A stretch of DNA of 64,000 nucleotides from the NCBI GenBank assembly GCA_023614405.1, contig CM042694.1, positions 478,179,392 through 478,243,391 of the forward strand, in the 5' to 3' direction. The notes beneath the pieces were generated by a model. That model worked only from the letters and a program-made list of their open reading frames with translations. It was not told the origin of the DNA and did not search any database. The translations under genes were made by a program, and so were the position numbers. Source of the DNA: Avena insularis. Taxonomy: Eukaryota; Streptophyta; Magnoliopsida; Poales; Poaceae. Below are positions 1 to 10,225 of the stretch, one piece after another. Position 1 is the stretch's first letter, and the number at the start of each line of letters is the position of its first letter.

Positions 1-438
1 GAACCTATAATACCAAATGTGAAAGACTTTGTCACTAAGTATGAAGAAGAGGGACACACTATCCTTTGTAAGGATACCTCTAATATTGTTTCACAAAGTA
101 GTTTTATGAGAGCTAGTATTCCTGTGTTTTCTGTTAGAATAAGTGATCATTGCTATGATGGCCCTTGTGATAGACATATCATTAAGTTTGTGCATGATAC
201 TAAAAGTTACTATGAAATAGGAAAAAGTGTTCTCATGCATCTCAATAATATCAAGTTTCCTCGTTTTATGCTGAAAGTTTTTATGTTGTACTTCTTTTGT
301 CTTCTTATGCAAGTTGCCTCTGGTTTCAACAACTTGTTTGTTTACAAAATTCCCTTTCATAGGAAGTGGGTTAGACTTAAATGTGTGTTTGTGTTTTTGG
401 TTCTTAATGCTCTCTTTCACTTCAATTCATATTCCTGA
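1..438 (+). CDS. C-terminal part of gag-like ORF (partial)
   Basis: The frame is open from base 1 and ends with TGA at 436-438. It matches the C-terminal part of the longer gag-like ORF of the complete copy (minus strand, 49920-50903): both share the stretch DFVTKYE-EGHTILCK and a tail rich in F, L and V around KVFML-FFCLLMQVASGFNN. The N-terminal retrotransposon gag domain is outside the window. Gag would form the particle that packages element RNA. The tail has no zinc knuckle and no protease motif, and no pol follows, which fits a non-autonomous element that borrows enzymes from a relative. It is a retroelement fragment, not a host gene. Confidence 0.6.
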   Translation, partial: EPIIPNVKDFVTKYEEEGHTILCKDTSNIVSQSSFMRASIPVFSVRISDHCYDGPCDRHIIKFVHDTKSYYEIGKSVLMHLNNIKFPRFMLKVFMLYFFCLLMQVASGFNNLFVYKIPFHRKWVRLKCVFVFLVLNALFHFNSYS

Positions 439-3400
439 GTGAGCATCTTCAAAATTATCATGCCCATCTTAATGGCTATAAAGAAAGAGCTTTCTGGGAG
501 ACAACCCAATTTGTTTTTGCTTTCAGTTTGTTTCTTTGTTTCTTTTAGTCTTGGAAGTTATTACTTCGGTAATAACCGCTTCTTATCCGTTTTGTTTGGT
601 TTTTGTGTCAAGATCAACCTCTAATGAGAGGGAAGTAATATTTGGGGAAGTTGCTGTCCCGAAACAGATTTTTGTGCTTCACCGTAATAATTCGTGAGAG
701 AACTCTGTATGTCGGATTGAACTGTAATTTTTTGTGCTTCTGCCCCAGGTTGTTATTTAACTTTCATTAGTTTTGCACTTTTTGATTTGAGCAATATAAG
801 ATTTTAGAAAAAATTGATCTTTACCTTCTGGTCTGTTTTGACAGATTTAGCCAATCTTGCATTTGCTTCTTTATTCGATTTCCTTTTTGAATTATTTTTG
901 GGTTTTCGAAAGGAATTGCTACAGTAGCTTTTGTTTTGATGGTTTTCAGTTGAAGTTGGACTCAAAAGGTTCTATCACTTCACTTATACTAATGTTGCTA
1001 ATGAGAACTGTGTGAAGTTTTGTGTGAAAGAAATTTTCAGGAAGTGGAGATAATGGTGTAATAAGGAAGAGAAGGGTTTTATGACTCAAGTAATAAGTGT
1101 ATGAAGATGAAGATACTGATGATTATTCAAGTGGAGACTCCGGAAGAATCCACTAAATACCAAATTCAGAGACCTGCAGAGTCCGTTTTCAAATAGGTAA
1201 CGGTTCTGGTAAGAAAAGTTCCACGAAAATACTATCCAACTATATTTTTGCAGTTTTCAGTCAATAAGGAAAGTTACGAAGCGAAAAAGCGATGGAACCG
1301 GAGCCAGGGTGGCTCACACCACCCTGTGGCGCGGGCCCACCCCTGGCCGCGCCACCAGGTGGTGAGGCCACCCCAGACTCTGCCTTCGACCCGTTTTCAC
1401 CCAATACCTTCCTCTTGTTATGAAACTTCATAATATATACCCCCCCGGATCCCCCGAGGTCCGTATATTGTATTTTTGTTGTGTTTTTGTTTCGATCTGT
1501 TTCTGCCAGGACATACTCTTTGAAAGCTTAGAAGCACAATGGTGTCCGCCAAGGATAAAGGAAAGGAGCCTATGGAGGAAGACCTCCAAGACCCCGGGAA
1601 GGAGAAGGAGATCAAGAGTGAAGGTGAAGAGGAGCAAGGCCAACATCTGCACACTAGCACTACCATTGCAAGAATTAGAGTGGTGGCAAACCCAGCCATT
1701 GGAGGGAGGCCTCCTCATCACCGTTCAGATCCCTGGTCACTTCCTCCATGCACCAAGAATCATTTCCATACCCTTATCCATGAGCATCAATACCAAAATA
1801 TGCCCAAGGGGAAATTACCCTCCAATTGGGATTTGCCTCGTTCTAGCCATGCAGGAAAAGAAGACTTTAAGGAGGAAGAGTGGGGAAAGAATAGCAGGAG
1901 CTGGAATTCTCAACATGATGTGATCATGAGCCGCATTGAGCAAAACTCACAACTGATTTGTAATCTCACGTTCGAGATTGAGGACTTGGGGAAATTCGTC
2001 AAGACGATCATCGAGAGGATACCACCACCACCAAAGAAGTAATTCGTCATCAGGTTTGGCATCCCCTTGGTTTGTTCCAAGCTTGGGGGAGTGCCACGGT
2101 ATCACATCACTATCTTCTATCTTTTTACCTTTTAGTAGAGTTATATCATGAATAGAGGAGTTATTATGTAGTATGGTTTGCATTATGGAAGTGTCCTCTC
2201 TCTCGTTAGATATGTATCCCTTGGTGTGAGTTGCCGTTATGGAATATTAATGAGAAGTTCTATCATTTACTCTTTTGCATAGCTTATATTAGTTTTCAAT
2301 TCGTGGTTATATGATTGATCTTGTTGTTAGTATTGGTATCACTTTGGGATCATTGAGTTAATTTAGTTGGTTTTTGCAAACCTGGCTCGGTCAGTAGCAA
2401 CACTATTTTTGAGAGTTGAATGAAAAAGATAAAAGTACTCTAAACAAAAATTATTTCATCATCTTTCTTTCTTGATTTGCTCATAAGTCTAGTATCTCTA
2501 GTTAAGATCTTTTGTGCTTCCAAGGAAGATTGCATGTTTGTCTTTATCACTTGTATGTTTGTTTGTTTCCTTCAACTCTTATACTTGCTACCCAGCCTTG
2601 CTAGCCAAAAACCTGTACTGAGAGGGTATTCTTCTCGTGCATCCACTCCTTCAAACCAAAACCCACGCCATTTGAGTCCACCATACCTACCTAGTAGCAT
2701 TATTGCTATTCCAAGTAAATTCTTGTTTTATCTACCTCCCAAATTAAACTTGTTATGTGAAAATTAGTGATTAAAGCTCTCACAAACTTGATGGCACACT
2801 TTACTTTCTTGCATTTAATAAACTTGAACCATTGGGTCCTTCTTTGTTGCGTATATGCTTGCGCTTTATGAGTTGAAGTTAGCCGAACCATGTATCATGG
2901 GGACCAGTTTCAACACTTCATTTGGTACTTTGTACCTAGTTGATATCATGTTCTTTTGCTTATGGATCCCGGCGGTGTGAAATAAAAGTGGAACTTGTAA
3001 TATCATGGAGTTTATATGTGTGTTAGAGAAACGCCTGGGCCGCTAGCCTAAGCCATGCCTAATCATGGTGGAAAATTGCAGCATAACTATAGTGAGAATT
3101 CTATGAAGCATCCTCAATAAAAACCTATGCAAATAGCAAATAAGAAGATCGCTGAGATGCTCACTATCTGCTTGCCTTGTCATTTTGATTATGGGATAGC
3201 TCCTGTGTCATGTGCAAGGGGTACCCCGTTGGCGGTTCTGAATGATACGCATGTATTTACAATGACAAGAGCTTGCTCGTGACTGAAGTTGAGTAGCATG
3301 AGGATCAGTACTCATAAGTAAGGGGCATGAGATTTCAACTTATAACTTGTCAAGCATATCCTCTTAGTTGTGTCACTTTAACCTTAATCACCTAAAGATG

Positions 3401-3924
3401 CCTATGATAGGGGCAATGAGAGCTGAAAGCTAGTAAGTATCATAATTTTTGGGAGCTCTTTATGAGACTTGCAATCCCTGCTTCCCTCTGCGAAGGACCT
3501 TTCTTTTACTTTTTAGTTGAGTCAGTAAACCTACCCCCCTTCTATCTCAGCAAGTATTTTGAGTTGTTGTGTTTCATTCATTCATATGATGATTTATTCA
3601 CTCATGTTTCTTATATTCCTTGTCTTGCACATTGCTCTTATCTTGATGTTTACTACTTTGAAAGCTATCATTGAAAACCAGCTATTTGTGAACTCCAGCA
3701 AATTATCAGCTATTCTTCGACCAAGAGCTAAGTTTGCCATTACCAATTATGATTCACTTTATGTATCTTTATTGTGTTTCCTTTACTCATTACAAGTTGA
3801 GTTATATAATAGTGAGTTGTCTTCTATTATGATCTATGTATTTGATGAATGTGATGCTTCTTGTCCGTATTCTTTTATCGACTCTTCACTCCATAAACCT
3901 GAGGCCATGTTTATTGAGCTCAGT
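439..3924 (+). other. Non-coding spacer of the Gypsy element
   Basis: Apart from the accessory ORF at 1539-2042, I find no reverse transcriptase, RNase H, integrase or protease motif in any frame. Large parts are the reverse complement of 46667-49900 in the complete copy, so this is family structure and not random flanking DNA. The length of spacer with no pol marks the family as non-autonomous. Confidence 0.75.
1539..2042 (+). CDS. Small accessory ORF of the gag-only Gypsy element
   Basis: A 167-residue ORF in the region between gag and the 3' LTR. It starts with a charged, lysine/glutamate-rich segment (KDKGKEPMEEDLQDP) and ends with a helix-like segment (about residues 128-160) followed by a run of prolines and two lysines. 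The complete copy at 45128-52940 has an ORF with nearly the same first 15-18 residues and a similar proline-lysine ending, but the middle is unrelated. I do not recognise a domain. Conservation of the two ends in two copies suggests it was once translated. Function unknown; a gag-associated or RNA-binding role is a guess only. Confidence 0.5.
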   Translation: MVSAKDKGKEPMEEDLQDPGKEKEIKSEGEEEQGQHLHTSTTIARIRVVANPAIGGRPPHHRSDPWSLPPCTKNHFHTLIHEHQYQNMPKGKLPSNWDLPRSSHAGKEDFKEEEWGKNSRSWNSQHDVIMSRIEQNSQLICNLTFEIEDLGKFVKTIIERIPPPPKK

Positions 3925-3963
3925 TTCGCTTGAGGACAAGCGAAGTCTAAGCTTGGGGGGAGT
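3925..3963 (+). other. Stem-loop and polypurine tract before the 3' LTR
   Basis: A perfect 8-bp inverted repeat (TTCGCTTG / CAAGCGAA) with a four-base loop lies at 3925-3944. The purine run AAGCTTGGGGGGAG follows at about 3949-3962, directly before the LTR. The polypurine tract primes plus-strand DNA synthesis in LTR retrotransposons. The complete copy has the same stem at 46647-46666 with a different loop. Confidence 0.8.
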
Positions 3964-5480
3964 TGATACGTCCATTTTGCATCAATATTCTATGTCTTAA
4001 TTCACCATTATTCATTGATATATTTCTTATTGAGAGGTGATACTTATGTTATTTCATCTATTTTTGCATGGTTGATGACTTTTGGAGCATGGACCGCTGC
4101 AGTCAGGATTCTGATGGAAAATGTGCTGTTTGGAGGCAAAATTCGCGAAGATCAGAAAATCCGGGAAAATATACGGAAAATCCTATTTTTCCAGAAGACT
4201 AAGGATGCCAGAAGACGGAGTGGAGATGGGCCACAGGGGGCCCACACCACCCCCTGGCGCGGGCAGCCCTAGGCCGCGCCAGGAGGTGGTGTGGCCACCC
4301 TGGCCCACTCCAGCCTCTCCCCTCTGGCGTATATCATCCTCTCGAAACAATAAGACTCGGGGAGCGACCACAGAAAGATTCCGTCGCCTCTACGCGGCGG
4401 AAAACACCGAGAGAGAAAGATCTCTCCGGCAGATAGATTTCTGCTGGGGGAATTCCTTCCCGGAGAGGGGAGATCGTCGCCATCAACACCACCATCAAGC
4501 TAGACTGCATCAGGATCATCATCATCATCATCACCACCATCATCACCCTCAGCACCCTCATCACCATCTCCATATTGCTGTAACAATTGAGTTGAATCTT
4601 GCATTAGTTCATAGGGGAAACTTTCCCGGTGTTGATTACTCCTTGTAGTTGATGCTATTGAGCGAACCGTTGAATTATTGTTTATGTTCAGATTGTTATA
4701 CATCATTATTCCATCTCTGATCATGATCCATATGATGTCTTGTGAGTAGTTCGTTTTGTTCTTGAGGACATGGGAGAAGTCTTGTTGTTAGTAATGGAGT
4801 TGCGTTGAGAAAGATTCAATAGATTGTTATTTAAGTTGTGGTGTAATTCTTCTAGTGGTGTCATGTGAACGTCGACTACATGACACTTCACCTATATTGG
4901 CCTAGGGGAATGTATTGTGTATTTGGCTTCTAATCGTAGGGGTTGCCGGAGTGACAGAAACCTGAATCCCCATTAGGAAACCATTGCACAAGGGACGTAA
5001 GGGTCTTAGAGTTTAAAGCTGTGGTTAGGTTTCTACCTTAATTACTTTCTTGTACTTACGGATGTTTGCAAGGGGTATAATCACAAGTATGTATTAGTCT
5101 TGGATGGGGCGGTACATTAGCACAGGTTCACCCACACAACACTTAGCAAGCTAAAGAAGATTAATCAACTATATGAAGCGAAAGCACTTGATAGTCTTCC
5201 CATGTGTCCTCGAGAACGTTTGGTCATCTTAAGTCATACAACCGGCTTGTCCTTTGCTGTATAAAGGATTAGGCCACTTGCTGCATTTATTCCTACTGTC
5301 TTTTATTTACTCGTACTTTGTTTACTTGCTTTATCGAAAACCCCTAAAAATCTGTTTGCTAAGTATTTGCAGAGAATTCCTGATCCATACCACTAGCCAG
5401 CACCTTCTACTCCTTGTTTGGTTCGACACTCTTACTTATCGAAAATACTGCGATACACCCCCTATACTTGTGGGTCATCA
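3964..5480 (+). repeat. 3' LTR of the Gypsy element (1517 bp)
   Basis: Starts TGATACGTCC directly after the polypurine tract and ends GGGTCATCA. Both ends agree with the LTRs at 45128-46627 and 51446-52940 in inverse orientation. It contains an ATC-type microsatellite at about 4512-4565 whose length differs between the three LTR copies, and GC-rich sequence (4230-4320) like that of other Triticeae Gypsy LTRs. ORFs predicted inside it are shadows of this repeat. Confidence 0.93.
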
Positions 5481-6174
5481 GCAATTCAAGAGGAAATTGC
5501 CGGATTCTTGTTAGAACAAGTCATAGATCCGAAAGGAGAATACTATTACCCGCTTCATTTGGAAGGGTGAAGTGTAAAAAAGAAGATGTAAATTAGATCA
5601 AATTCGTGTGAGAGTACCGTTTGTAATTATAATATGTTTTAACCAAGAAGACGGATGAGACGGTGTATAATATATTTGTGATCATGCATGATGTGTAATA
5701 TATATATCGTGGTTTCATTATTGTTGTATATATGTAGTACCATTAAATTGAATACAAAACACCAAATAAATAAATAAATAAAAACCCTGCCGCGGCACAA
5801 AAAAAGCCCGAAAATCCTACCGCGGCACAAAACCCTATCGCGGCACAAAAATAGCCCAAAAATCCTGTCGCGGCACAAAACCCTGCCGCGACACAGAGAC
5901 CAACGATCCCGGTTCATGCCACGAACCGGGACCAATGATCCACCCCCGCTCGTCTCTCGCGCTCCCACGTGGAGACCCATTGGTCCCGATTTGTTCCACG
6001 AACCGGGACCAATGATCCACCCCCCTCGTCACGCGCCCGCCCACGTGGAGACCCATTGGTCCCGGTTCGTGCCCGAACCGGGACCAGCATTAGTCCCGAG
6101 TGATTGGTCCCAGTTCGGAAACCGGGACCAATGGCCCTTATGAACCGGGACTAGAGGCCCTTTTTCCAGCAGTG
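5481..6174 (+). mobile_element. 3' end of a CACTA transposon (truncated by the window/Gypsy)
   Basis: The first 90 bases (5481-5570, stop TGA) code for a short protein tail (AIQEE...EQVIDPKGEYYYP) that matches the last exon of the CACTA element at 17090-17174. A non-coding part follows, with repeated GCCGCGGCAC motifs and then subterminal repeats built on ACCGGGACC in both orientations. The element ends in CCAGCAGTG at 6174, the CACTA-type terminus. The next three bases are AAG; the matching end and duplication are outside the window. The Gypsy element above inserted 30 codons before the stop of this gene. Confidence 0.85.
5900..6150. repeat. Subterminal repeats of the CACTA end
   Basis: A module of about 75-80 bp (from near 5908 and again from near 5989) repeats the order: reverse motif, GAACCGGGACCAATGATCC, a cytosine-rich spacer, CCACGTGGAGACCCATTGG. 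Shorter inverted copies of ACCGGGACC continue to 6150. Subterminal arrays of this type are transposase-binding regions in plant CACTA elements (family knowledge). Confidence 0.75.
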
Positions 6175-7500
6175 AAGGTAACCTCTACGGCAATCTCCGA
6201 AAGCCGACATGGTGGTTTCAAGCAGAGTACTAGGTAAAGCAGCCCTTGAAAGATCTGTCATCCAGATGTGACTAGAACACAACTTCATGTTCGGGATGAA
6301 GTGCATTGATCTGAACTGTACTAGTTGGTCTAGGAAATGGCGCCCTCATGTCCTCTCCTCGTTGAAGGCATTGTTTTTGGGCCGATGTGATATTATGGCC
6401 TTGAATTATTGTCCTCACATTGCTTCCTTCTTGAAAGCTTCGTGGGGGTGGGAGGAATGGTGATTAAGTCGTAGGTGTTTTTTGGTTTCATCTTGTTATT
6501 GTCCCGTCACTCTACTTGTAGGCTGATGTTATGGCGTCGTTGACTTCCATACTATTTGTTGCCTACGCTCCTCCGGGGAAGAACACCGATTTGAAGCAAG
6601 CTGAAGGATCTTTATTCCCATCACCAGTGATGCTCTTACACTAGAGGCGGAGAACTTGAAGACCTTATGGAGACTGGTCATCCAATCCAGGGTTTCCCCA
6701 CCCTCGAGCCAGTGTAGCGGCCAGCGGAGGGCAGGGAACTAAAGTCACCTTACAACGGTTCCATGGGAGCGCTAGTTAGGAAAACGTTTCCATCTATGAC
6801 GATGTTAACGGGCTCACTCATAGCACAATTTGAAGCAACTACTATTAATTTTATACTTATCTTCTTTGTTTCTCTTAGTTTTGAGTTGAATCTATAAGTG
6901 AAATTTTATGGTATGGTACATGCACACTGTGTCAATGTAACACGACCATATATTCATAATATTTGAAACTTATTTTCATGGCTTTTGAATGTTAGGTGCA
7001 GGGGAGATGTCCATTGAACCACTTGTAGGTCTTCTAAACCGGACCAGAGGGACACATGGATTAGTCAAACCAGTTGTGTGGCTTTGCCATGCCAACTAGG
7101 TTCACGGTCCCGTTAAAACAAACTAGGTTCATGGTTTTTGTGCCGGCCAGAAGGGGATGAACGGACCAGCCAGCTGGCCCTACAGTTAGCTAGCTATCAA
7201 TGCATGGCCAGAATTGTGCGACGTTGCAACAGAGTGTCCCCTCTTCTCACGGAACCCCCTGCTAGCACTCGGCGCCATACTATTTTCCAGGGTACATTTT
7301 CTAGAGCTTCTGAATGTTTTTTGTTTGCATGGTGGCGGGATCCGCGTGACGGAGCCCTCGCTGATAGCATCACCAACCGTAGTGTAACCACTGAAAAATT
7401 AGACGCAAAAGTTGGATATTTAAGGGCGCGTTGGTCGAAAGGTGAATTTCCAACCGGTGTCTCCAGATCCAGGAGGGTGAAAAGGAGAAACATTTACGAA
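6175..7500. other. Anonymous intergenic DNA
   Basis: After the CACTA terminus I recognise no conserved protein motif, LTR end or RNA gene. The ORF-like stretch at 7138-7509 lacks any domain I know and overlaps an equally long frame on the other strand, so I do not call it. Confidence 0.5.
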
Positions 7501-7608
7501 AATTCATAAAATACAGCGAAATTTATAGATAGTAGGTGAATTCATACAAGATTCGATGAAATTTAAACTAAAACAGGAAATTTATCTTAAATAGGAATGT
7601 AAACTAAA

Positions 7609-7990
7609 CTAGTCATAATTCAAGCTGACGCGACAGTAGAAGATGGTGTAGTCTTCGTCTTCGTCTTCGTCGCTCGGTGGCTTGTCCTCCGGTGGTCCGT
7701 GACTTCTTACCTGGCCTGGGTGACCGTAGCACCGCCGCGCAGGAGCATTGTTTGGCCCGACCTCGTCACCGAGGGCGATGGCGTCGCGGTTGAACTAGGC
7801 AGTTTGGCAAGGCGCTCAGGCGAGCACCACCTGCATCGCTTGCTTCAAGGTTAGCGTGTCGTCAGGGTCCTCCGATGCCTCCACCTTCAGGCCCCTCCGG
7901 ATGTACTCCCTTGGAGGCGACCAGTGCGGCGGCTGCAGCAGCGCCTGCCAAGACTAGGAACAGCCGGATGAGGTGAAGGATGCCTCACGG
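7609..7990 (-). pseudogene. Decayed coding remnant with acidic C-terminus
   Basis: Read on the minus strand, a protein-like frame ends with PPSDEDEDEDYTIFYCR and a stop at 7609-7611. Upstream in the same frame are segments such as PPREYIRRGLKVEASEDPDD and KQAMQVVLA, broken by at least two stop codons. The acidic run comes from a short CTTCGT microsatellite near 7655-7675. The style (QPPHW, REY, an acidic tail ending in Tyr/Phe) reminds me of hypothetical proteins carried by Triticeae repeats, but I cannot name the family. No intact start is visible. Confidence 0.45.
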
Positions 7991-8461
7991 GGGAGACGAC
8001 GTGCGATGCTCATTGATGACGATGATGCCGGAGCACGCACGCAGACGAGGCGGCGAGAGATGCGACGGCACCTCGGGCTTGTCCTTTACGGGTGTGAGCC
8101 GGGCCGCAAAGTGCGGCAAGCGATGCGGCGACTCCTTGGGCTCGTCCTTGACGGGAGTGAGCTAGGCCGCAAAGTAGGTCGCCGACACAGAATCCGGCGT
8201 CCTCGATTCGCTCTTAATATTGTTGATGTATGGAAAACCCACCCCTACGATTCACTCGAAGAGCAGCACGTTTTGATTGGTTTAATCACTTAACTTAGAA
8301 ACTGAGTCATAGCTTAAGTTCTCCCATTAGCTGATAGTGTTGATCTTTTCTTTTATTTTCATGTTCTGAATCTTTTTAACTATATAATAAGTAGCTACAT
8401 TCATATGTAAATATGTACTATTGCTGTTCATTATCCTTATTTGAGAGCCTTGGTTCATTAG

Positions 8462-9344
8462 GTATCTCCAATTCTTGATGGGAATCAGACTGATGCTGAT
8501 TCAAACACTGCAGGGGAAGTTGCTTCAAGGCTGTTGAACATGCAACAAAGGTACTTGTGCCTGTTATTGAGTTTTTTTCTAATTTGGAATGACCAATATC
8601 TTTCCCTGTTGCCATGTATTGTGAAATAGTGTATATATATCTACTATCGGTTCAGTTTCCCTTTATTTTTAATTTATACCACTTGTGTTCAGCATCCATC
8701 CTTCTCATGCCTTTGGTTCATCTACAAACCTTGAGTCTCTTGCTCTTGAAGCAGGTAAGTCTCAAGGCCAAGATAATGATAGCACCTCAGATTTTCTAAT
8801 TGGTCTTTCTATGCTTTCTTTTTTATGCTTATGGTCTTAGAACTACACTAACTAAAAGACAATTTGATCCAGATGCCATGGACCTTTGCTTCTTCATTAT
8901 CATTAGTGTAAGCTAATTCTCCTAGGTGATAGTTTCTTAGATGTATTGCAGCATGGTCCTAAAAAAAATCTCAGTCAAGTTCCTGCAATCTTAGATGCGT
9001 TAGGTAAATAAAAGAAGGCACCGTGCCACCGAAGGATTCATTATTGACACATGTGCTATGTAAATACGTAGGCAATTAAAAGCAGAGGGAGCAACATCTT
9101 GCACCAGCCAAATCCTCACAGGTATGTTTTTTTTGGGTAACTTGCTGCATAAGGCCTCATCTAATTACTGTTTGAGTTCTCTGTATTTTCTCTGCAATTG
9201 TTTCAGTGTAAATTTTCTGAACATGTATCCATTACTTACAACTGATCTGAAGTTGGGTATATGGATAAGTTGCAGTTTGTGTCTTTGTGAAAAAATATAT
9301 CCATACAGGTATCTGTTACCCACCGGTGCTGACCATCCCTGACT
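8462..9344 (+). pseudogene. Exon-like islands, group 1, unidentified gene
   Basis: Two segments have coding character and compatible splice sites. 8462-8550 (VSPILDGNQTDADSNTAGEV... ending LLNMQQ) is followed by GTACTT. 8693-8754 (IHPSHAFGSSTNLESLALEA) is preceded by TTCAG and followed by GTAAGT. The first ends in phase 2 and the second begins in the matching phase. Two weaker islands follow, ending at 9120 before GTATGT and starting at 9309 after ACAG with a nearby stop; their frame is ambiguous. I do not recognise the protein. Upstream exons are not visible because the DNA before 8300 looks transposon-derived. This could be the 3' part of a host gene, living or dead. Confidence 0.35.
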
Positions 9345-10220
9345 CGTGAAGGAGGACGTCCACGAGAAGTGCAGCTATCCACGAGAAGTGCAGTTGCCTG
9401 CCCTCCCCTGCTTCGCCATCGAGATGCCGTTAACACTGGGCAGTCGCTGTCCTCCTCGCTTGCTGTAAGGGAGGTGTAGCGGTTGGGGTGCTCGCCCCCA
9501 GTTTGTCAAAGAGGGGCAGCTATCCTCATAGCTTCTCATATTTGGGTGTACAGATGATTTTTAATCCATGTCTATGAGGTGCTCGATGAAACTAAGGTAT
9601 GCAATATTTATGTTTTGTTGTCCAAACAATAATCCCCCCTCCCCTCGTGCAGTCACTGATTAGATATCTTCATAGCCTCTGAGTCTCCTATGTGTAAGCA
9701 TATCTATCCATTTTTAATTGCAAAACTAGATTATTTTGCTAGTGCGTTAAAGCTGAATATAATTCTTGGAAAATAGTTACCAAAATTGATGTTATGAGAG
9801 TTGTTTTGGTAGTGTATATTACTAAATGAACATTTAAAATTTATGAACAGTGTTCCCTTCAAAAGAATAATTATTATAAATGAATGTCATGTCGTTGGAT
9901 CAGAAAATTATGTTTCATATGGACTTCATGCTAATGTGAATTTGAATGAGTGTTCTCTTATCCCTATAGACTTTGCGTCTCTCACAGGTTGATCATGAGA
10001 TTGCAACCAAGTATGATATGTGATCGTGTTTCAATGGTTCTTTTTCATTAAAGGAACTTCATGGGATGTATGCTTCGGTGAGTATTTTCCGGAGATTGTA
10101 TATTTGATCTTAAATATTTATATTTTTACTACTTATGGGTGTCATGCTCTGGAGGAGGAACTTCATTGGGTCTATTCCAAGACAAGATCTCATTTTCTTT
10201 TATGCAGTTGCTAAAACTAT
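9345..10220 (+). other. Mostly anonymous DNA with two weak exon-like islands
   Basis: 9988-10010 (VDHEIATK, preceded by CTCACAG and followed by GTATGA) and a segment ending near 9594 (codons for YEVLDETK before GTATGC) look like short exons, but each is too short to stand alone. Otherwise AT-rich with no recognised element. Confidence 0.25.
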
Positions 10221-10225
10221 AAAAA

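Larger units (their letters stand above)
1..5480 (+). mobile_element. Gypsy LTR retrotransposon, 3' part, gag-only family
   Basis: Plus-oriented Ty3/Gypsy element whose 5' part lies outside the window. In order it holds the end of gag, a long spacer with no protease, reverse transcriptase or integrase, a small accessory ORF, a stem-loop, a polypurine tract and one complete 3' LTR. It is the same family as the complete inverted copy at 45128-52940: gag tail, accessory ORF start, polypurine tract and LTR all match. It is inserted in a CACTA coding exon. The five bases after the LTR (GCAAT, 5481-5485) should be one target duplication; the other copy is off the window. TGATACGTCC LTR starts are typical of Triticeae Sabrina/WHAM/Derami-like Gypsy groups, but I cannot choose the exact family name. 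Confidence 0.9.

Noticed and set aside
91..420. 109-codon minus-strand ORF
   Set aside because: Antisense shadow of the gag tail at 1-438; the same shadow appears at 49965-50234 in the other copy.
1420..1923. 167-codon plus-strand ORF overlapping the accessory ORF
   Set aside because: Out-of-frame overlap with 1539-2042; its N-terminus is not conserved in the second copy and it has no domain.
4121..4724. Histidine-rich ORF and Met/Val-rich reverse ORF
   Set aside because: Both come from the ATC/GAT microsatellite in the LTR; similar ORFs appear in all three LTR copies.
5639..6143. Arg-rich ORFs on both strands
   Set aside because: Produced by CACTA subterminal repeats.
7138..7509. 123-codon ORF
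   Set aside because: No recognised domain, an equally long ORF lies on the opposite strand, and no splice or start context supports it.
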